Part shown: positions 1 to 10,217 of the stretch, piece by piece
Position numbering within the stretch: the first letter of the stretch is position 1
How the letters are laid out: each line of letters opens with the position of its first letter
DNA from: Pararge aegeria
Lineage: Eukaryota; Arthropoda; Insecta; Lepidoptera; Nymphalidae
Direction of reading: 5' to 3'
DNA: 64,000 bases
Assembly: GCF_905163445.1 (NCBI RefSeq)
Contig: NC_053197.1
Location: forward strand, 2,418,001 to 2,482,000
Notes under the pieces: generated by a model
What the model was told of the DNA's origin: nothing
Seen by the model: only the letters and a program-made list of their open reading frames with translations
Database searches by the model: none
Translations under genes and position numbers: made by a program

Positions 1-98
1 GTCTTTTGAAACGTCAAGTATGTCTGTTTGTAGTGAATCTACCACCGGTTCGGAAAGCAGATTCTACCGAGAAGAGCCGTCAAGAAACTTAGTAGTTG
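1..98 (-). mobile_element. LINE-L 3' end, truncated by window edge
   Basis: On the minus strand this is the 3' UTR shared by all LINE-L copies here: the AAACTCAGCAG...GCCGG...GGTAGAATCTGC...CCGGTTCGG block and the ACTACAAACAGAC block. It runs off the left edge, so its AATAAATGAA terminus is not seen. It abuts SINE-A directly. It is a dead 5'-truncated fragment. Confidence 0.75.
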
Positions 99-223
99 GA
101 GTGATATTTTAATTACCTAAAACTCACATAACTTGGAAAAGTTATAGGTGCGTGCTAGGATTTGTACTCGGCTCTTACAAGCAAGTGAAATTGAGCTCGT
201 ACCTAATGGGCTATCACCGCCGC
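99..223 (-). mobile_element. SINE-A, tRNA-like half
   Basis: On the minus strand this begins with the tRNA-like head (GCGGTGATAGCCCATTAGGT) with recognisable A- and B-box regions and ends at the AAAATATCAC junction. The distal body and ATGATG tail are missing; LINE-L sits where they should be. Confidence 0.8.
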
Positions 224-700
224 GAAAAATTTTATTGGATTTATTACACAGTTTTAAGTAGTAGATATATTGCCAACAAAACCAGGCAATATTTTGGATC
301 GACACAACAAGAAAAAGAACTTTGAATGACGGCTTTTATTGTCCTATTTTCTTGCCTACACGTATATAAACACCACAATTGCTGCCTCAAAAAGTAGGGT
401 AGCATATAATAAACGATTACATAAACATCTTCGAGTGTCGCCTCGCGAGAAATATATTTCTTTGTGTGGATAAAATAGATAAGAGTAACATTTTAGCATT
501 GTGTTTTTGTCATCTATTCATGCCGGTGACGTATTGTCGGCGAATGGACGTCAACTCGGGAATATAAAAAATGATGATCTACGTTGTAATTTTATATTGG
601 ATCGAATAGTTTATTCGTTTAATAATAAGAGTATATTTTACCAAATGATTTTGGGTGTTCTTAAGATGGCCGCTACTTTTGGTTCTTATAAAAAAGTAAC
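224..700. other. No gene recognised
   Basis: AT-rich sequence. The open frame from about 501 to 761 begins at GTG, and its last third is the LINE end listed next, so I do not call it a gene. Confidence 0.5.
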
Positions 701-768
701 AGTGGATTGTGGAACTGCAAAAGGCCTATGTCAAGCAGTGGACGTCGATTACTTGAATTGATGATAAA
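700..768 (+). mobile_element. RTE-type LINE 3' scrap
   Basis: The last codons and stop region of the RTE-type LINE seen better at 23.9 kb: the AAAAGGCCTATGTCAAGCAG and GGACGTCGATT motifs followed by TTGATGATA. About 70 bp remain, too little to encode anything. Confidence 0.6.
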
Positions 769-774
769 ATATTT

Positions 775-1289
775 GAAAATTTAATTTATGTACATAAAAA
801 TATAACAAAATTTAAAAGGAAAGTGGACTGTAACAATTTTAATATTAGAAGTAAAAATAAACTTGTAGTGCAGTTTACTAGGCTGCATTAAATTAGTAAT
901 TCATTTAATATAATAATTAATTGTATATCATTTTATAACAAATTACCCGATGAAATCCTTGAGATGTCTCCCAATAAGTTCGAAGTTTATATGAAAAGTA
1001 AGCTTATATAAAAATCCTATTATAATATAACATGTATGATAAAAAAGCGTGGTATGAAATCTCAACATTATAATATAATCTCAACTCAAAAAAAAAACCT
1101 GGCTAAGTTTTTTGTGGGCTCTTCTTAGACCAGGGCGCGTTTGGAACCCTCCTAGCTTTAGTTTTAAGTTAACGAATGCAGTTAACACCATCACTTACAT
1201 GAGTGTTACTTTTTGAATGTATGAACGCTTCATAAATGCCTGTGATAAGGTCTACGTGAATAAAACATTTTAGAATTTTTAGAATTTTG
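775..1289 (+). mobile_element. LINE-M C-terminal coding remnant plus 3' UTR
   Basis: Frames between 780 and 1060 give a broken peptide with the pattern typical of the end of a jockey/CR1-like ORF2 (NKLV..., FYNKLP-like, then KFxVYxKxxL, DKKAW). After it comes the LINE-M 3' UTR: GTGGGCTCTTCTTAGACCAG, GAACCCTC-TAGCTTTAG, ATGAACGCTTCATAAATGCC, and an end in repeated TTTTAGAA. Many stops show it is inactive. The minus-strand copy at 10.2-10.6 kb covers the same segment. Confidence 0.75.
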
Positions 1290-2137
1290 ATGATGGTGAG
1301 ACTTCACCGCTTGCTTATTGGACTACTTACGTCAGGCTCAAAACTGTGCGATGAAAAGTTTTCTGTTAAGAAATTCTACGCAAGTAGGCCACACTAACCA
1401 CAATAGAAATAGAAAAAGCTAAAAAGTATAAAATTGTTAAAGATCAAGCAGCCGTATCTTGAGATACAAAGGTAGACTGAAACAAAAGAGATGCACCCGC
1501 AATCAAAAGACGTCATCCACAGTTGCACTGAAGTACGGCAATATACTCGCATACTCGGGAATAATGCCATTTCTATTTTCGTTTCTACAAGATTTCATGT
1601 TGTGAAGGTTAAACTCAATGTCAGACTTTAAATATTCCCAAATACTATTTTAGCTAGTGAATTCGTATATATTTAAATATATACGAATCTATTAGCTACT
1701 AGTACTGTTCTAAATGTATCTGTGTGAAAATAAAATTACAATTAAATTTTTTTCGCGTGAATTTATCCCAAAAACTAAGAAACGTTAAAATAATAGTAAC
1801 AACATGACAAAGGTAATTTTGCCTAAATCCATATCATTCGCCACCATTTTGTTTCTTTAAAACTGTCGAAATTGAATATTGAAATATTTATCCCCATGAA
1901 ATATATCGCCAAGATTGATTTACCTTTGCAGCTTTGTTAATGTAACAGACGCAATATTTTTAACCACGTTAAAACGATACCCTTATGCTTCCCGGGAAAA
2001 AGATATACATATTTTTTTTAATTATTTATTTATTAAATGATGCAAAAATGTAACTTAAAAAAAAATATCGTTAATCTGGTTAACCAGTTTGTTGGCGAGT
2101 TAGCGCTCATCTGATATACATCTAGCACACGCCTAAA
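1290..2137. other. No gene recognised; AT-rich spacer
   Basis: No long open frame, tRNA or familiar repeat. A palindrome lies inside and is listed separately. Confidence 0.5.
1651..1698. repeat. Palindrome, 28 bp perfect core
   Basis: Positions 1661-1688 equal their own reverse complement (ATTCGTATATATTT and its complement). The flanks TAGCTA (1651-1656) and TAGCTA (1693-1698) extend the symmetry with four mismatched positions on each side. Confidence 0.85.
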
Positions 2138-2362
2138 GCTGAAGCGGTGATAGCGATGTGGGTAGGAGCTCGACTTCACTTTCGAGGAGGCCGAGTTCGA
2201 ATCCCAGCACCTCTAACTTATCTTAGTTATATCTTCAACGGTGAAGAAAGAACATCGTGAGGAAACCTGCATGCCTGTGACTTACTTCTATGTTCTCAAA
2301 GGTATGTGGAGTTCACCAATCCGCACTGGGTCAGCGTGGTGGACTATGGCCTTTATTTTTCT
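2138..2362 (+). mobile_element. SINE-A, near full length
   Basis: tRNA-like head from 2141, B-box GAGTTCGAATCCC, the body with ACGGTGAAGAAAGAACATCG, CTCAAAGGTATGTGGAG and CAGCGTGGTGGACTA. It breaks off before the ATGATG tail. A likely non-autonomous tRNA-derived SINE moved by a LINE; this copy is degenerate. Confidence 0.85.
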
Positions 2363-2604
2363 GATTGTGGGAAAAGACCTGTGTAGTGGGTACTAACAAA
2401 AACAAAGAAAAAAAAATAGGCTAAAACAAATTGCTTCTCAAGGCTTATTGAACAGTGGATAAACTAAAAAGAGCCCCTAGATAGGTGTTCCTTCAACTTC
2501 TTCTTAACACCTACTACACTGCCCTTATTACCTATATAACCTAAGCAACTCAATTTTATTAAAGATCTTAGACACAATAATATTTATAATATTAGTATGG
2601 TTAA

Positions 2605-2832
2605 GAAGATGTGCGTTTTAAGCAACTAAAATATTACTTGCTTCAACGGGGAAGGAAAACATCGTTAGGAAACCTGCATGCCTCCATAATGGTGGTGGCT
2701 CTCAAAGGTGTGTGGAGTCCACCAATCCGCACTGAGCCAGCGTGGTGGACTACGGCCTTAACCCCTTCTCATTGTGGAAGGAGACTCGTGCATGTAATGG
2801 GCCGGTAATGGGTTGATATGATGATAATGAAA
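2605..2832 (+). mobile_element. SINE-A, 5'-truncated, tail intact
   Basis: Lacks the tRNA head. It starts in the GTGCGTTTTAAGCAACT segment and carries the complete distal body and GGGTTGATATGATGATAATGA tail region. Confidence 0.85.
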
Positions 2833-2839
2833 GAATTAA

Positions 2840-2968
2840 GATTCAAGAAAAATCAATTCAAATCCTGTCGCTTCCGAAAATTTTCATATGCATTTTGAAT
2901 TTATAAAATTGATAATTCATCCAAGTGTAGGTAAAAACACTAATAAAAAAATTATAAAAATATAAGAT
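2840..2968 (+). mobile_element. SINE-D 3' part
   Basis: Contains TCAAATCCTGTCGCTTCCGA (B-box side of the tRNA-like part), the ATATGCATTTTGAATTTATA body and the AGGTAAAAACACTAATAAAA end. The A-box half is missing. Confidence 0.75.
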
Positions 2969-3180
2969 TCAAGAAAACTGAACCTTTTCGTGCTAGTACC
3001 CAAGTTAAAAAGTCAGAGATCAATAGCAACATGGACATAGCTCCAAGCAAATGGAATAAAAGGAGCGACCTCAATTAAAAACGTCATCTGCAGTGAGTCT
3101 GCCGCTAGTCCGTGTCGATTGCAACTCTTTGTTGACCGCGGAATGGATATTGGTATAGATGTTTGCTGGATTTGGATTTT

Positions 3181-3425
3181 GACGGCCAACTGGCGCAGTG
3201 GGCAGCGGTCCTGCTTCCTGAGTCCAAGGTCGTGGGTTGAACATGAATGTTTTTCAGTGTCTGGGTGTTTATCTGTATATTACAAGTATTTATGTGTATT
3301 ATATTCATAAAAAAAATATTCATCAGCTATCTTAGTACCCATAACACAAGCTACGCTTACTTTGGGGCTAGATGGCGATGTGTGTATTGTCGTAGTATAT
3401 TTATTTATTTATTTATTATTTGTTC
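3181..3425 (+). mobile_element. SINE-C with internal deletion
   Basis: tRNA-like head GGCGCAGTGGGCAGCGGTCC. The B-box segment is deleted after GTCGTGGGTTGA; body and TATTTATTTATTTATT tail present. ORFs that cross it on both strands are shadows. Confidence 0.85.
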
Positions 3426-3554
3426 TGCTGTGGAATATAGAAGCACATCCTACGAAGAATCTATGAATTTTGATTCAGGGGCGGAGAGAATGGCATTTCA
3501 TAAAAATTACAAACTTTTCGTCTTTAAGTTTTCTGAATGTTTTCGTGTACTACG

Positions 3555-3624
3555 TAACTGTGAACTCTCAGGCATGCAGGTTTCCTTGCGATGTTTTCCT
3601 TCCCCATTGAAGCAAGTTTTATAA
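3555..3624 (-). mobile_element. SINE-A internal fragment
   Basis: About 65 bp of the central body (minus strand: CTTCAATGGGGAAGGAAAAC, then GCCTGAGAGTTC). Confidence 0.65.
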
Positions 3625-3912
3625 ATTTAAAATGCACATAATTTTTTTTGGAACCGACAGGATTTGAACCTGCGACTCTCTGGCAGCAAGTGTAGGTAAA
3701 AACACTGATTGAAATAATAAAATTGTAAAACAAGCAATGTGTCATCTCTTGTTTCAAACGTGTCTCATTGTAATATGGACCTTTGAAGAAGTAGATCGAA
3801 ACTCTAACGTTTCCTACTAGATGACGATACAGTCGCTATGAGATTGATGTGAAAGGCATATACTAATATCGGCATTGACAGTAGGTAAAAACACTAATAA
3901 AAATAATAAAAT
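3622..3912. mobile_element. Rearranged SINE-D, arms in both orientations
   Basis: Positions 3622-3684 are the tRNA-like part on the minus strand (GGAACCGACAGGATTTGAAC). Positions 3686-3733 switch to the plus-strand 3' end (AGGTAAAAACACTGATT). Positions 3770-3912 carry the upstream body (GGACCTTTGAAGAAGTAGAT, AAAGGCATATACTAAT) joined straight to another 3' end with the tRNA-like part deleted. These are products of rearrangement. Confidence 0.65.
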
Positions 3913-3913
3913 T

Positions 3914-4037
3914 ATTGAAGCAAGTGATATTTTAATTACTTAAAATGCACAAGTCTTTGAAAAGTTGCGTGCTGGGATTCGAACTCGGCCCCCCGAAAGC
4001 AAAGTCGAGCTTATAACTACTGGGCTATCACCGCTTG
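3914..4037 (-). mobile_element. SINE-A, tRNA-like half
   Basis: Minus-strand head with CCAGTAGT... and B-box GAGTTCGAATCCC; ends at GTGATATTTTAATTAC plus ATTGAAGCAA. Distal half absent. Confidence 0.8.
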
Positions 4038-4454
4038 TAATACGTAGTATTTTCAACACTGAATAAAACTTGAATAAGTAATTTATTATTTTAAATATAT
4101 GCACATCTCTAAAGCTGTATGCTTTATCAAATATAATTGAAATGGTTTGATATATACTCTTTACTTGTATGCTACAATAATTAATTTGGAACTACATTTA
4201 AAAAAAAAAGGAAAGAGTATATAGTAAGGCATGATCCGTAGTCAAACATGGAAACTAATAGACCATAGAGACGGTAGATCAATGAAGCAGTTAATCATGC
4301 TATTCGTGATTTAACTAACACGATATTACCATAACCTAAACAAATTCTGACCTGCACTAAATGGATAGGTTAAAATATTGCTATAGAAAAATAGTAAAAT
4401 GGAATACACTACTATCTTCACACAACTTTTAAAAACATCTCTCAGGCATCAAGC

Positions 4455-4502
4455 GGGAAGAAAAAAAAAAAAAAAAAAAAAATAAAAATAAAAAATATCA
4501 AA
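4455..4502. repeat. A-rich low-complexity run
   Basis: An almost pure A tract with a few G and T, next to the MITE fragment. Confidence 0.8.
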
Positions 4503-4507
4503 CAAAA

Positions 4508-4640
4508 AAAACTCCAGTACGAGTTATAAAGATCTTAAGGATAGGTATTGTAAGAGTTATAAAAAGGCTAACCTTGAGTTTTTGTAACTCGTACTGGAGA
4601 TTTTCTTCATTTTATATCATCTGCATACCCTGCTTTCAGT
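4508..4640. mobile_element. Partial hAT-type MITE (see 29892-30039)
   Basis: The inverted pair CTCCAGTACGAGTTA (4512-4526) and TAACTCGTACTGGAG (about 4586-4600) surrounds about 60 bp. After it comes TTTTCTTCATTTTATATCAT and CTGCATACCCTGC, shared with the intact MITE at 29.9 kb. The outer CAGTGGC terminus is missing. Confidence 0.6.
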
Positions 4641-4735
4641 TAAAAACACACATCTGAAAAGTTAGAGCTGGGGATTGAACTCGGTCCCACCGAAAGAGCT
4701 TTAACTACTAGCTCATCATATCTATCATCGCTCTG
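4641..4735 (-). mobile_element. SINE-A head fragment, degenerate
   Basis: Minus-strand tRNA-like half with a decayed B-box (GAGTTCAATCCCC) and several deletions. Confidence 0.55.
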
Positions 4736-4744
4736 TATCTATAT

Positions 4745-4904
4745 ATATAAAATTCAGTCACAATTGACTGATATATCAACGTACATATAAAATTCAGTCT
4801 CAATTGACTGGTATATCAACGTACATATAAAATTCAGTCTCAATTGACTGATACATCAACGTACATATAAAATTCAGTCTCAATTGACTGATATATCAAC
4901 GTAC
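4745..4904. repeat. Tandem repeat, 4 x 40 bp
   Basis: Four consecutive units start at 4745, 4785, 4825 and 4865. Each begins ATATAAAATTCAGTC and ends ATCAACGTAC. Units differ by one or two bases. The flanking GCCCTAAGCCGCTGG resembles GCACAGCTCTAACCACTTG at 49.43 kb, so the array probably grew inside a CTAGCTG-type element. Confidence 0.95.
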
Positions 4905-4939
4905 GCCCTAAGCCGCTGGAGTAGGTTGCTTTGAGATCT

Positions 4940-5070
4940 TAACTTGATTTTTTGAAAATCCGCTACCAAGAGGGTAATATAGGGATTGGAAGTGTTTATA
5001 GGCGATGGTTTTCCGCTTACCATCAGGTGAACTATTTGCCTGGTCTATCAATTATTAACTATAAAAAAAA
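4940..5070 (+). mobile_element. SINE-E fragment
   Basis: Carries GGCGATGGTTTTCCGCTTAC followed by CATCAGGTGAAC, the block shared with the copies at 33.3, 34.1 and 59.0 kb. The boundaries are estimates. Confidence 0.45.
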
Positions 5071-5283
5071 ATGTATGAAAGTCTTTAATGTTCCAAGTAA
5101 TATCCACGAAACTAGGTATTTTGGGTATTTCGTATAGGGAGTAAAGATTAATTTAACGCGCTAAATTCTGTTCCACGCAACGACTCATAGGCATATAGTC
5201 CAGTGATGGGCAGGCGATGCAACGCATAGGGTCTTGGAATGAAAGATTGTATAAGACAAATTCACTTAAACGAAGTTAACTAC

Positions 5284-5559
5284 GGACAAAATACTGGATG
5301 GAAGCAGGCGTTACTTTACGGAAATCCATAATATATTATGAAAATTAAGCCTAATTTGCTATACTCCGCGAACAGTAGGAGAATCTGTATGCTGTAATTT
5401 ATAATTACTTCAATCGGCAATGTACCCTACATTGCCGATGATCTGTTTGGTGTGGAGTATACGGATTGAAGTAATTATAAATTACACCATACAGATTCTC
5501 CTGCTGTTCGCGGAGTATAGCAAATTAAGCTTAATTTTCATAATATATGGACAAAATAC
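5284..5559. mobile_element. Family P snap-back copy
   Basis: The two arms 5326-5415 and 5464-5550 are near-perfect reverse complements. The spacer holds a second perfect hairpin (5414-5424 with 5428-5438, loop CCC). GGACAAAATAC occurs on both sides (5284-5294, 5549-5559). The outer left part (GAAGCAGGCGTTACTTTACG) matches, inverted, the end of the 6.2-6.6 kb copy. Confidence 0.85.
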
Positions 5560-6036
5560 GATATAATTGGCATCAAAAAGTATCCTAAAAATAGTAAAGC
5601 TTTGTTCGGAGCATAGAAATTCACTGGCATTTACTTGTCAGAATGATATCGATAGGAATCACAGACTTACTTCCGTGATGCTCAAAATGAAAGCACTAGC
5701 ATGCAAGTTCCCGGTTCCCGTCTATGAATAAATTAGCAAGTCATTTCGCGTCCGACAGCACATTCACTTTGCACTGCAAGCGTTGCCGATTGTTGACACG
5801 ACCCATCACTTATTCGCAAATCACTGTCTACTGACGCAAAAGGAAGAATCATCTGTTGAATATGCCATGTATGATTTTGATTCATTTGTTTATTCATGAG
5901 TTTATTTATACGCGTTAATGGAGATGTGCTGATGTGAAGATGCTTTGTAGTCAATCACGAATCTGCGGTTAAACGAAATAGAATGAAATGCAAATATCCA
6001 TTCAACACCGAGTAGCCTTTCATCGTTGAAATTAAT
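5560..6036. other. No gene recognised
   Basis: Unfamiliar spacer. The minus-strand ORF ending near 5733 has no recognisable motif. Confidence 0.45.
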
Positions 6037-6206
6037 TAAATAATAAGCAAAAAATAAATATATATATACAACGACAGTGCACACATCGCCATCTAGCCCC
6101 AAAGTAAGCGTAACTTCTGTTATGGGTACTAAGATTGCTGGCGAATATTGTTTTATGAATATAATAAACATAATGCTTATAATATACAAATAAACACCCA
6201 GATACA
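6037..6206 (-). mobile_element. SINE-C distal half
   Basis: Minus-strand body with CATCGCCATCTAGCCCCAAA and TATGGGTACTAAGAT. The tRNA-like head is absent. Confidence 0.8.
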
Positions 6207-6218
6207 TTATAAATATGG

Positions 6219-6632
6219 ATATTGGCTTGGACATTTAGATAGGATGCTGAGGATCGTGAAAATGCGGTGTCCATTAAGAGAACGTCTTGTTGGATGTCCC
6301 AGGTATCGACGAATTGATTAAGCCTGCATAACCTTACAAGTTACACGCTCTGAAAAAAGTCGATTGGTGCGGAGTGGCGCAGAATAGAAGCGAATGCAAG
6401 CTTCTCGTGTCGGAGGTAAAGTCAACATCTCCTGAGGATACTCCGGTTTCGGAGCGAAACGTGCGTAGAGGGTATATTGTCGAAGATCAGAAGTGCGGAG
6501 AATGAAGATTGAAGAAATTATAAATTACACAATACAGATTCTCCTATTCGCGGAGTATAGCAAATTAAGCTTAACTTTCATAATATTTCATGGAACTCCG
6601 CAAAGTAACGCCTGCTTCTATCCAATAGACCA
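6219..6632 (+). mobile_element. Family P, longest copy
   Basis: The first 90 bp read as a peptide with WLGHLDRM, like the end of RTE-type reverse transcriptases; this is weak. Next come CTCCTGAGGATACTCCGGTT, GGAGCGAAACGTGCG, then AATTATAAATTACAC, GCGGAGTATAGCAAATTAAG and a right end AACTCCGCAAAGTAACGCC, CTGCTTCTATCCAATA. Related copies are at 5.3, 24.2 and 36.6 kb. Probably the 3' region of a retroelement; class uncertain. Confidence 0.55.
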
Positions 6633-7266
6633 TGTCCATACTAACAAAATAGTATTTATATCTGGTTTTTTCTTGATTCTGTAAGAAAATCGAAAATCCA
6701 CTCGTAAGAAAACGCCCCGCTGCGTCGATTGAAAGTAGTAAATAATGATATGATTTATATCGCTCGAGATAATCGTAAAAATAAGTGGGCGCAGATGAAA
6801 CATAATCTTCCCAACGACCCTTTATATATCTCCTATATAACTTTTTGACTGTTCGCGATCATATTATATGAGAAGTTACCTCCAAATGTCGGATTCTAGG
6901 CGCGAAGTATACCACTTGTCCTTATTTATGATCCGCCATTTCCTCCCGTAATATCTTTATTTTTCTCTCCGGGGGTAGTTGCGTAAGGGTTTCAGGAACG
7001 AAACTTGGATAATAGGGAAAACGATTGGCAAGATTCAGTTTGTTTATTGATTGAGATTCCGTTTTCTAAAGGGCGCTTAGCGGTGCTTACTTTTACTTTT
7101 GCAAGTATTCATGTATATCGTTTATTACATACCAAAAACTTGTATTAGGCAAGATTACAAAACTTATTCTTAACTTTAAAGGTGTAGGTATGAAAAACCA
7201 GTCAGTTAAAAGCGATCTCTTGTAGATAAACCTCATCCAAACGAATGTTGCAAAAGAACAAGAAAC
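6633..7266. other. No gene recognised
   Basis: Unfamiliar sequence with no long frame and no repeat that I recognise. Confidence 0.45.
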
Positions 7267-7395
7267 ACTTTATTACACGCAATGCAGACCGGAAAAGAAA
7301 CAGTAAGGAGTATGCAGTAAACAATGTAAACATGCAAATGCGGCCTTATTGCTGCTAGCAATCTCTTACAGGCAACCTTTGTAGACAGTAATTAT
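7267..7395 (-). mobile_element. Family N 3' end (LINE 3' UTR-like)
   Basis: On the minus strand: AGGTTGCCTGTAAGAGATTG, AATAAGGCCGC, then a T-rich part ending near GTAATAAAGTG. Other copies lie at 15.1 kb (+) and nested in SINE-A at 62.2 kb. Confidence 0.7.
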
Positions 7396-7562
7396 AGCAA
7401 GAGAACGGGATAGTGCAAAGAGTGTTGATATATATGCATAAATACCAAATACACAGATACTTTAAATAAATATACGTAATATATAAATATAAAAAATACA
7501 TAATATATACATATATATAACATACATAATAGATTTTTGCTATTAATAATAAAGCTGGGTAT
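7396..7562. repeat. TATA/TACA-rich low-complexity stretch
   Basis: Strings of ATATAA, TACATA and AAATAC between two repeats. ORFs crossing it translate to Tyr/Ile/Leu strings and are not genes. Confidence 0.6.
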
Positions 7563-7802
7563 TGTATATACAACGACAATACACACATCGCCATCTAGCC
7601 CCAAAGTAAGTGTAGCTTGTGTTATGGGTACTAAAATAGCTGATGAATATAATACACATAAATACTTATAGTATACAGATAAACACCCAGACACTGAAAA
7701 ACAATCATGTTCTTCACACAAACATTTTCCAGTTGTGGAAATCGGAACCAGGACCTTGGAGTCAGAAAGCAGGGTTGCTGCCCACTGCGCCACGTCGCCG
7801 TC
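7563..7802 (-). mobile_element. SINE-C, near full length
   Basis: Minus strand: head GGCGACGTGGCGCAGTGGGC, B-box partly decayed, body, TATATA tail at the low-coordinate end. Confidence 0.85.
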
Positions 7803-8655
7803 TAAAATTGTATAGATGGTGTTATAAACTTATAGTCGATTGAGTTGATTGATGATCTTCATGATTTCAACCTGACTCTGGGTCCACTAGAAATGTGGAA
7901 GGAAGCTGGATGGCTAGCGAGGCTTCCACCACAGATGAATGATTCGTAGATACATGGTTACCTAGGTTTATGATTGTGGTGTGGTTGTTAAATACCAGTG
8001 TTGTGGCTATTTAATTTAATGTCAATATAGATGTGTTTCGTTTTATGGTTTATTATACTTTTAACGTACATTTGCCTTTGTAGAGATGAACAGATCAAAT
8101 ATATGAAGTAATGTCTGATCCAAGTATTGGAACCAGAATCTGACAAATGCAACGTCATTCATATTTAAATAGGTCAGAATACTTTAAGTGTGCGAAACAA
8201 TTGTTGCATACATTAGTTATAAACATTTTCTAAATTTAAATCAAAACGAGGTTATTTATTCACATTTCCCCCCATTACAATACACCGAGACTTTGTACGT
8301 ACAAAATTTCGTTTTACAAAAATAAGAGTATTATTTCCGGGGACATCCGAGACCCTTAAAAATCTAATTATGCTTCTGAGCAATCTGTATATGCGGGCCG
8401 TCGTAAATGATTTCTTTTCTTGAAGTCGCCCCCAATTTTGCTTGGCTTCTTGAAACACTTTTGTTTATTCTTAAATGAGGTCAAATCTTAGCTGTGTGTA
8501 CGTATGTCTCTTAATCATTTAATTAAAATGTTATAATGAAAACGTTAGGCTCAATGTTTAAAGCGTATCATAAAATAAGTGAATATAAACTTTAACCGCT
8601 CGAATGAGTATAATAACGTACCTATAGATAATAAAATTGACTTTCTTAAAAACAG
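7803..8655. other. No gene recognised
   Basis: Unfamiliar AT-rich DNA. The minus-strand frame 8252-8458 has basic, repeat-free sequence but no motif or splice context that I can support. Confidence 0.45.
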
Positions 8656-8904
8656 AAGGTTTATTTTTATTTTATTCCACTACAAGTTAGCCCTTGACTT
8701 CAATCTTACCTGGTAGTAAGTGGTGATGCAGTCTTAGATGATAGCGGGATAACCAGTTAGGGAGTATAGTATTCATACCGCTAATCAGTTTCTACGCGAC
8801 ATCGCACCAGAAATTATAAATACCCAACTTGCCTCATTCGGGAATCGAACTCGGGATCACCGATTTAAATTCACAGCGCTCACCGTTGCGCCAGGGAGGT
8901 CGTC
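8656..8904 (-). mobile_element. SINE-B with internal deletion
   Basis: Minus strand: GACGACCTCCCTGGCGCAAC head, B-box GAGTTCGATTCCCGAAT, distal body ending CTTGTAGTGGAATAAAA. About 60 bp between the GCACCAG and AAATTATAAATA segments are missing compared with 13.5 kb. Confidence 0.85.
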
Positions 8905-10217
8905 AAGAGGTAATTCTCGATGAGGAATTTTGAATGTCGAGCTACCAACGACTTGATATTCTAACATCAATGTTAAAAACATGACATCACGGCATTGTCG
9001 TCAATACGACAGTGCTGCCATTTATGGAAAAAACACTAGAGCATAAAAGGCATTTTACGGTTTACCATTACAGTTGACGGTTTCAGTGATTTGTGTCACC
9101 AATATCCTTCAGTGCAATGGTCCGCTAGAAACTCATATTCTACTTATATGAATTCTATAATTGTGGATATGAGTTTGTAAGAATATTTGTTACGCTCTCA
9201 CGTCTTAAATACTAACAGGAAAAAAGTACGAATCCCGTGGGATGGAATAGTGTTTATACAAGAGCAAACCGAATTTATAGCCACAAACTACATTTAAGCA
9301 AGCGAAGCCCCTCCCAAAAGCTAGTAAAATAATAATTTTCACTTATTATTAAATATATGTGTCTAAACATGCCTAAGATACTCCAAAATAGGCAATAACT
9401 AGGTCCTTTCCTTCACAAAAATGCTGATATTTCCTTGCTAAGTGATATGTAGCTCGTAAATATAAATAAATGGCACCATTCAGTCCCGGACCCTTCCTAA
9501 TCCGAGGAACGGCGGAAATCGCATTACAAGAAAGAAATCCTTACTTATGTAAAATATTGCTGTACTAATCGCTTTCAAGGTAATCGTTTAGATACCGTAA
9601 GCACAGTCGATTTTGGAAATGTTAAAGCAGTTTGAAGGACTGTTTTATCAGAATAACTTAATTATCGTTGAAAAGATTTTTTACGGCTTTTATATATTTA
9701 TTTATAACTGTATCATGTACGCATCTAATATACACACATGATACAGTCCAGTCGGCAGGAACCTAATCCATTGACGGATACCTAAAAAAATCTAAAGATC
9801 AATGTTAATCTGATTTGATTTTTAGTTATATGTGTTTATGTATGTGTTGGACTGTTGTCTGTGGTCTGTGTATGTCAAAATGGCTGCCGGCACAAAATGG
9901 CACATAACTTATTTTTTGATACTCTCTCAATGTGAATTTAAAATAAAAGCGCTTGACTTATACTTTACAAAACTATAAATTTCATATCAAAGATTACATT
10001 TAAAATGGGGAATTACATTTTTTTACAGGTATCTCAAATGAAAGGGCTTGACTAGTGAAATAATGTACAAGTCGAGGGTTTTATACATTTTTAATTTATA
10101 CTTTATATAAAAATAAATATTCTTTGTATAAGAGTCACTATTCACTTGGATTTTTTTTATCCACAAATTTTGTGGTTAAAGAATCATTAATTTCAAAAAA
10201 TTATTATTATTCCAAAT
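8905..10217. other. No gene recognised; one hairpin and one unfamiliar conserved-looking block
   Basis: A perfect 12 bp stem with a 17-base loop lies at 9707-9747 (ACTGTATCATGT). Positions 9885-10090 include AAATGGCTGCCGGCACAAAA and GTATCTCAAATGAAAGG, which read like old transposon sequence. Confidence 0.45.

Noticed and set aside
3247..3624. 125-codon plus-strand ORF.
   Set aside because: It is a frame through SINE-C and a SINE-A scrap; the same phrases appear in ORFs over other SINE-C copies.
4745..4904. CRISPR-like 40 bp array.
   Set aside because: Units are contiguous with no spacers; it is a minisatellite.
5902..6234. 110-codon minus-strand ORF.
   Set aside because: Most of it is a SINE-C frame (PITEVTLTLGLDGDVC recurs in other SINE-C shadows).
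6219..6320. Calling family P an RTE LINE from the phrase WLGHLDRM.
   Set aside because: The similarity is under ten residues and the downstream sequence does not match RTE 3' ends, so the class was left open.
7392..7793. 133-codon minus-strand ORF, the second longest after 227 codons.
   Set aside because: Entirely SINE-C plus TA-rich low complexity.
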